A DNA stretch of 7,057 nt from Alcaligenaceae bacterium (GTDB taxonomy: Bacteria > Pseudomonadota > Gammaproteobacteria > Burkholderiales > Burkholderiaceae_B): assembly GCA_012512545.1 (NCBI GenBank), contig JAAZDZ010000260.1, forward strand, positions 1-7,057, given 5' to 3'. The notes below the pieces were generated by a model that did no database searches, was not told the origin of the DNA, and saw nothing but the letters and a program-made list of their open reading frames with translations. The first letter of the stretch is position 1, and every line of letters starts with the position of its first letter. The translations under genes and the position numbers were made by a program. Of the stretch, positions 4,756 to 7,057 are shown one piece after another.

Positions 4756-7057
4756 TCAGCTTGTCGCTGCAGTGGTGGGGGCATCCCCCGAACCACTGCT
4801 ACGCATACGGCGTCCCTGCAGCGTCCAGATCAACAACAGCAGGGCAAGTGCCGGAATGTAAACCCAGAACGCGGAAGGGCGGCTGGTATTGGAAACCAGG
4901 ATTTCTTCAACATCCCAGCCTTGTTCCCACCCTGCGCGACGGGCCGGGCTGCCAAAGCGCACAGAGGCGATCTGCGTGAAGTCGCCCATGGACATAATCG
5001 TCAGGCCGGAATCCGACAGACGCTGCCGCCCGATATCATCGCCTGTGGCTTCGGTATCTTCGGGTTTATCGGCAATCGCAACGGCAACTGTCTTGCGCAG
5101 TTCGTCCCCTTCGATATTCATGCCCGAAAGCACTGCCACAAACCGGCCGTTTTCGGGCAGTTCAGCTGCAATGCTGTAGATCTCGGAGGCAGGCCGTGCC
5201 TCATACTTGGGCGCCAGATGGTTCATGAACCAGTCTGGGCGGAACAGCGCAAACGTGACCGCCAGCAGCAGAACGATTTCAAGCCAGGAGCACTTGCTGC
5301 GGAACCAGGCCATGGTAGCGGCGGCAAAAGTCATGGACGCCAATGTTGCGCCCAGGACCACCAACACCAGTTCAGCCCAGCCCGACACATCAATGAGCAG
5401 CAGCATGGGATTGAAGATGAACATGAAGGGCAGAACCGCAGTACGCATGGCATACGTCACGCCCTGTACACCAGTAGCCAGGGGACTTTCACCTGATATG
5501 GCCGCCGCCGCAAATGTAGCCAACCCCACCGGAGGCGTGATGTCGGCCATGATGCCGTAATAGAAGACAAACATGTGTACGGCAATCAGCGGGATCACCA
5601 TGCCGCTTTGCGCGCCCAGTTCGACCACAACCGGCGCCATCAGGGTAGCCATCAGAATGTAGTTGGCAGTGGTGGGCATGCCCAGGCCAAGAACCAGACA
5701 AACCGCAGCGGTGAAGAACAGCATCACCAGCACATTGCCCATGGAGACAAGCTCCACAAAGGCCGTCATGCGCAGGCCCAGACCAGTCAGTGTAATGGCG
5801 CCGACAATCAAACCTGCGGTACCGCAGGCAATGGCGATGCCCACCATATTGCGGGCGCCTTCCTGCAAGCCGACCACAGCCTCATAGAAACCCTGCATCA
5901 TGGGCTCGACGACCGATTGCTTCCTGAAGAAGGCGATGAGCGGCCGCTGGGTGACCATCTGGAACAGCATGGCCATGACAGCCCAGAAAGCCGACAGCCC
6001 CGCCGAGAGCTGATCGACCGCCAGGCACCACACCAGAATGCCGATGGGTATCAGGTAATAAAGACCAGCGCGTACAGTAGGCCAGGCTTCCGGGCGCACC
6101 GGGTTGGTGACGTTGATATCGGTGGGCAGATCGGGGTGACGCGCGGCAATACGCAGCAGCCACACATACAACACCAGCAGCAGCGCCAGCAGCAGTGGCG
6201 TGGCGGCACCGCCCGCCACTGCGCGCACGCCGATGCCTATCCAGTACACCAGCCCCATAACCACCAGCGTGCCCGCGATAGCCATGCCCCACCCTGCGAC
6301 CTTTTGCAGCGGTGTTTTGGGCGCGCCGGCGGACATCATGGGGTTGATGCCCAGCTTCAGGGCTTCCAGGTGAACAATATAGAACAGAGCCACGTAGGAA
6401 ATCGTGGCAGGCAGCAGCGCATGGCGGATGATGTCGGTATAGGGAATGCCTACGTATTCGATCATCAGGAAGGCCGCGGCCCCCATTACGGGCGGCATGA
6501 TCTGCCCATTGACCGATGAGGCGGTTTCAATGGCCCCGGCCCGCACCCCCCCATAGCCCGCTTTTTTCATGAGAGGAATGGTGAAAATGCCACCTGTAAC
6601 CACGTTGGCGACGGACGAAGCCGAGACGATGCCGTTGACAGCGGAACTGACCACCGCCACTTTGGCCGGACCGCCACGCAGGTGGCCCAGCAGGGCGAAC
6701 GACACCTGCATCATGTAGTTGCCGGCGCCGCAGCGATCAAGCAGCGAGCCCAGCAGCACGAAAATGAAAATGTAGGATACCGAAACGCCGACCGCCACGC
6801 CGTAGACCCCTTCGGTCGTCAGCCACATGTGCGACACCAGGCGCTCAATGGAGGCGCCACGGTGAGCCAGGGCTTCTGGCAGCCACGGCCCCAGGAAGAC
6901 ATAAGCAACGAATACGGTACCCAGTATGGCCATGGGCGCGCCCAACGCGCGACGCGTGACTTCAAGCAGCAGCACCAGGCCGATTGCAGCGCAAACGACA
7001 TCCGTGGTGGTCGGGATACCGGGCCGCATCGCCAGTTCGGCATAGAAAATATAAAGG
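4756..7057 (-). CDS. TRAP transporter fused permease, TAXI type (5' end beyond the window)
   Basis: An inner-membrane permease of the tripartite ATP-independent periplasmic family with small and large subunits fused, powered by an ion gradient and fed by a TAXI-type solute-binding protein. An internal ATG at 7029 exists, but the frame stays open to the right edge (LYIFYAELA precedes it) and the family's N-terminal segment is missing, so the gene is cut by the window. Numbering from that Met, conserved blocks are SSVNGQIMPPVMGAAAFLM (171-189), LGLGMPTTANYI (447-458) and ADITPPVGLATFAAAAIS (495-512). Numerous hydrophobic segments run from about 10 to 595. A soluble C-terminal stretch (about 600-718) follows, then a last membrane segment (721-736) and a short basic tail. 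The soluble part resembles the extra C-terminal domain known in some TRAP permeases (DUF3394) and has a PDZ-like signature (SPARRAGWEQGWDVEEI, 694-710). The substrate is unknown; the binding-protein gene would lie to the right. Confidence 0.93.
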   Translation of the reverse strand, partial: LYIFYAELAMRPGIPTTTDVVCAAIGLVLLLEVTRRALGAPMAILGTVFVAYVFLGPWLPEALAHRGASIERLVSHMWLTTEGVYGVAVGVSVSYIFIFVLLGSLLDRCGAGNYMMQVSFALLGHLRGGPAKVAVVSSAVNGIVSASSVANVVTGGIFTIPLMKKAGYGGVRAGAIETASSVNGQIMPPVMGAAAFLMIEYVGIPYTDIIRHALLPATISYVALFYIVHLEALKLGINPMMSAGAPKTPLQKVAGWGMAIAGTLVVMGLVYWIGIGVRAVAGGAATPLLLALLLVLYVWLLRIAARHPDLPTDINVTNPVRPEAWPTVRAGLYYLIPIGILVWCLAVDQLSAGLSAFWAVMAMLFQMVTQRPLIAFFRKQSVVEPMMQGFYEAVVGLQEGARNMVGIAIACGTAGLIVGAITLTGLGLRMTAFVELVSMGNVLVMLFFTAAVCLVLGLGMPTTANYILMATLMAPVVVELGAQSGMVIPLIAVHMFVFYYGIMADITPPVGLATFAAAAISGESPLATGVQGVTYAMRTAVLPFMFIFNPMLLLIDVSGWAELVLVVLGATLASMTFAAATMAWFRSKCSWLEIVLLLAVTFALFRPDWFMNHLAPKYEARPASEIYSIAAELPENGRFVAVLSGMNIEGDELRKTVAVAIADKPEDTEATGDDIGRQRLSDSGLTIMSMGDFTQIASVRFGSPARRAGWEQGWDVEEILVSNTSRPSAFWVYIPALALLLLIWTLQGRRMRSSGSGDAPTTAATS

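Noticed and set aside
4414..5496. Long plus-strand open frame (360 codons) opposite the pseudouridine synthase and TRAP permease genes.
   Set aside because: It is antisense to two confidently identified genes, crosses their junction, and its translation has no recognisable domain; this is a common effect of GC-rich coding DNA.
5575..6519. Plus-strand open frame (314 codons) rich in H, Q, R and D.
   Set aside because: It lies entirely antisense to conserved membrane segments of the TRAP permease. Its His/Gln-rich composition is what results from reading such coding sequence on the other strand.

Overview
The window is about 7 kb of chromosome-like DNA, moderately GC-rich and densely coding, from what is most likely a betaproteobacterium. 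Burkholderiales, perhaps an Alcaligenaceae relative, is my best guess. It rests on the protein style (fused TAXI-type TRAP permease, RluA-family synthase, sigma-54 factor and its activator) and on gene density. No rRNA or other phylogenetic marker is present, so the placement is tentative.

Layout. The left half is a sigma-54 module. A leftward gene pair encodes a small, very hydrophilic protein of unknown function (1946 down to 1584) and a 452-residue NtrC-family response regulator (1445 down to 87). A divergent rightward gene encodes a complete sigma-54 factor, RpoN (2298 to 3800). The 350-base divergent intergenic region carries two face-away sigma-54 (-24/-12) promoters with correct 10-base GG-to-GC spacing: one for the leftward pair (2037-2023) and one for rpoN itself (2243-2257). 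Inverted repeats lie between them. A third near-consensus -24/-12 promoter starts at the first base after the response-regulator stop codon (86-72) and fires leftward, off the window. The right half is a leftward pair: the 3' part of a TRAP transporter permease (open to the right edge) followed directly by an RluA-family pseudouridine synthase, which converges on rpoN.

How it may work. The sigma factor, a sigma-54-dependent activator and three sigma-54 promoters sit within 2.3 kb. This suggests a self-reinforcing regulon in which the phosphorylated response regulator and sigma-54 drive their own transcription, the small unknown protein and at least one gene beyond the left edge. The rpoN gene lacks its common neighbours (lptB upstream, hpf/ptsN downstream) and differs at several normally conserved DNA-binding positions, so it is probably an accessory paralogue. 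No histidine kinase is visible. The promoters were found by eye and none has been tested. The TRAP/RluA pair appears functionally unrelated.
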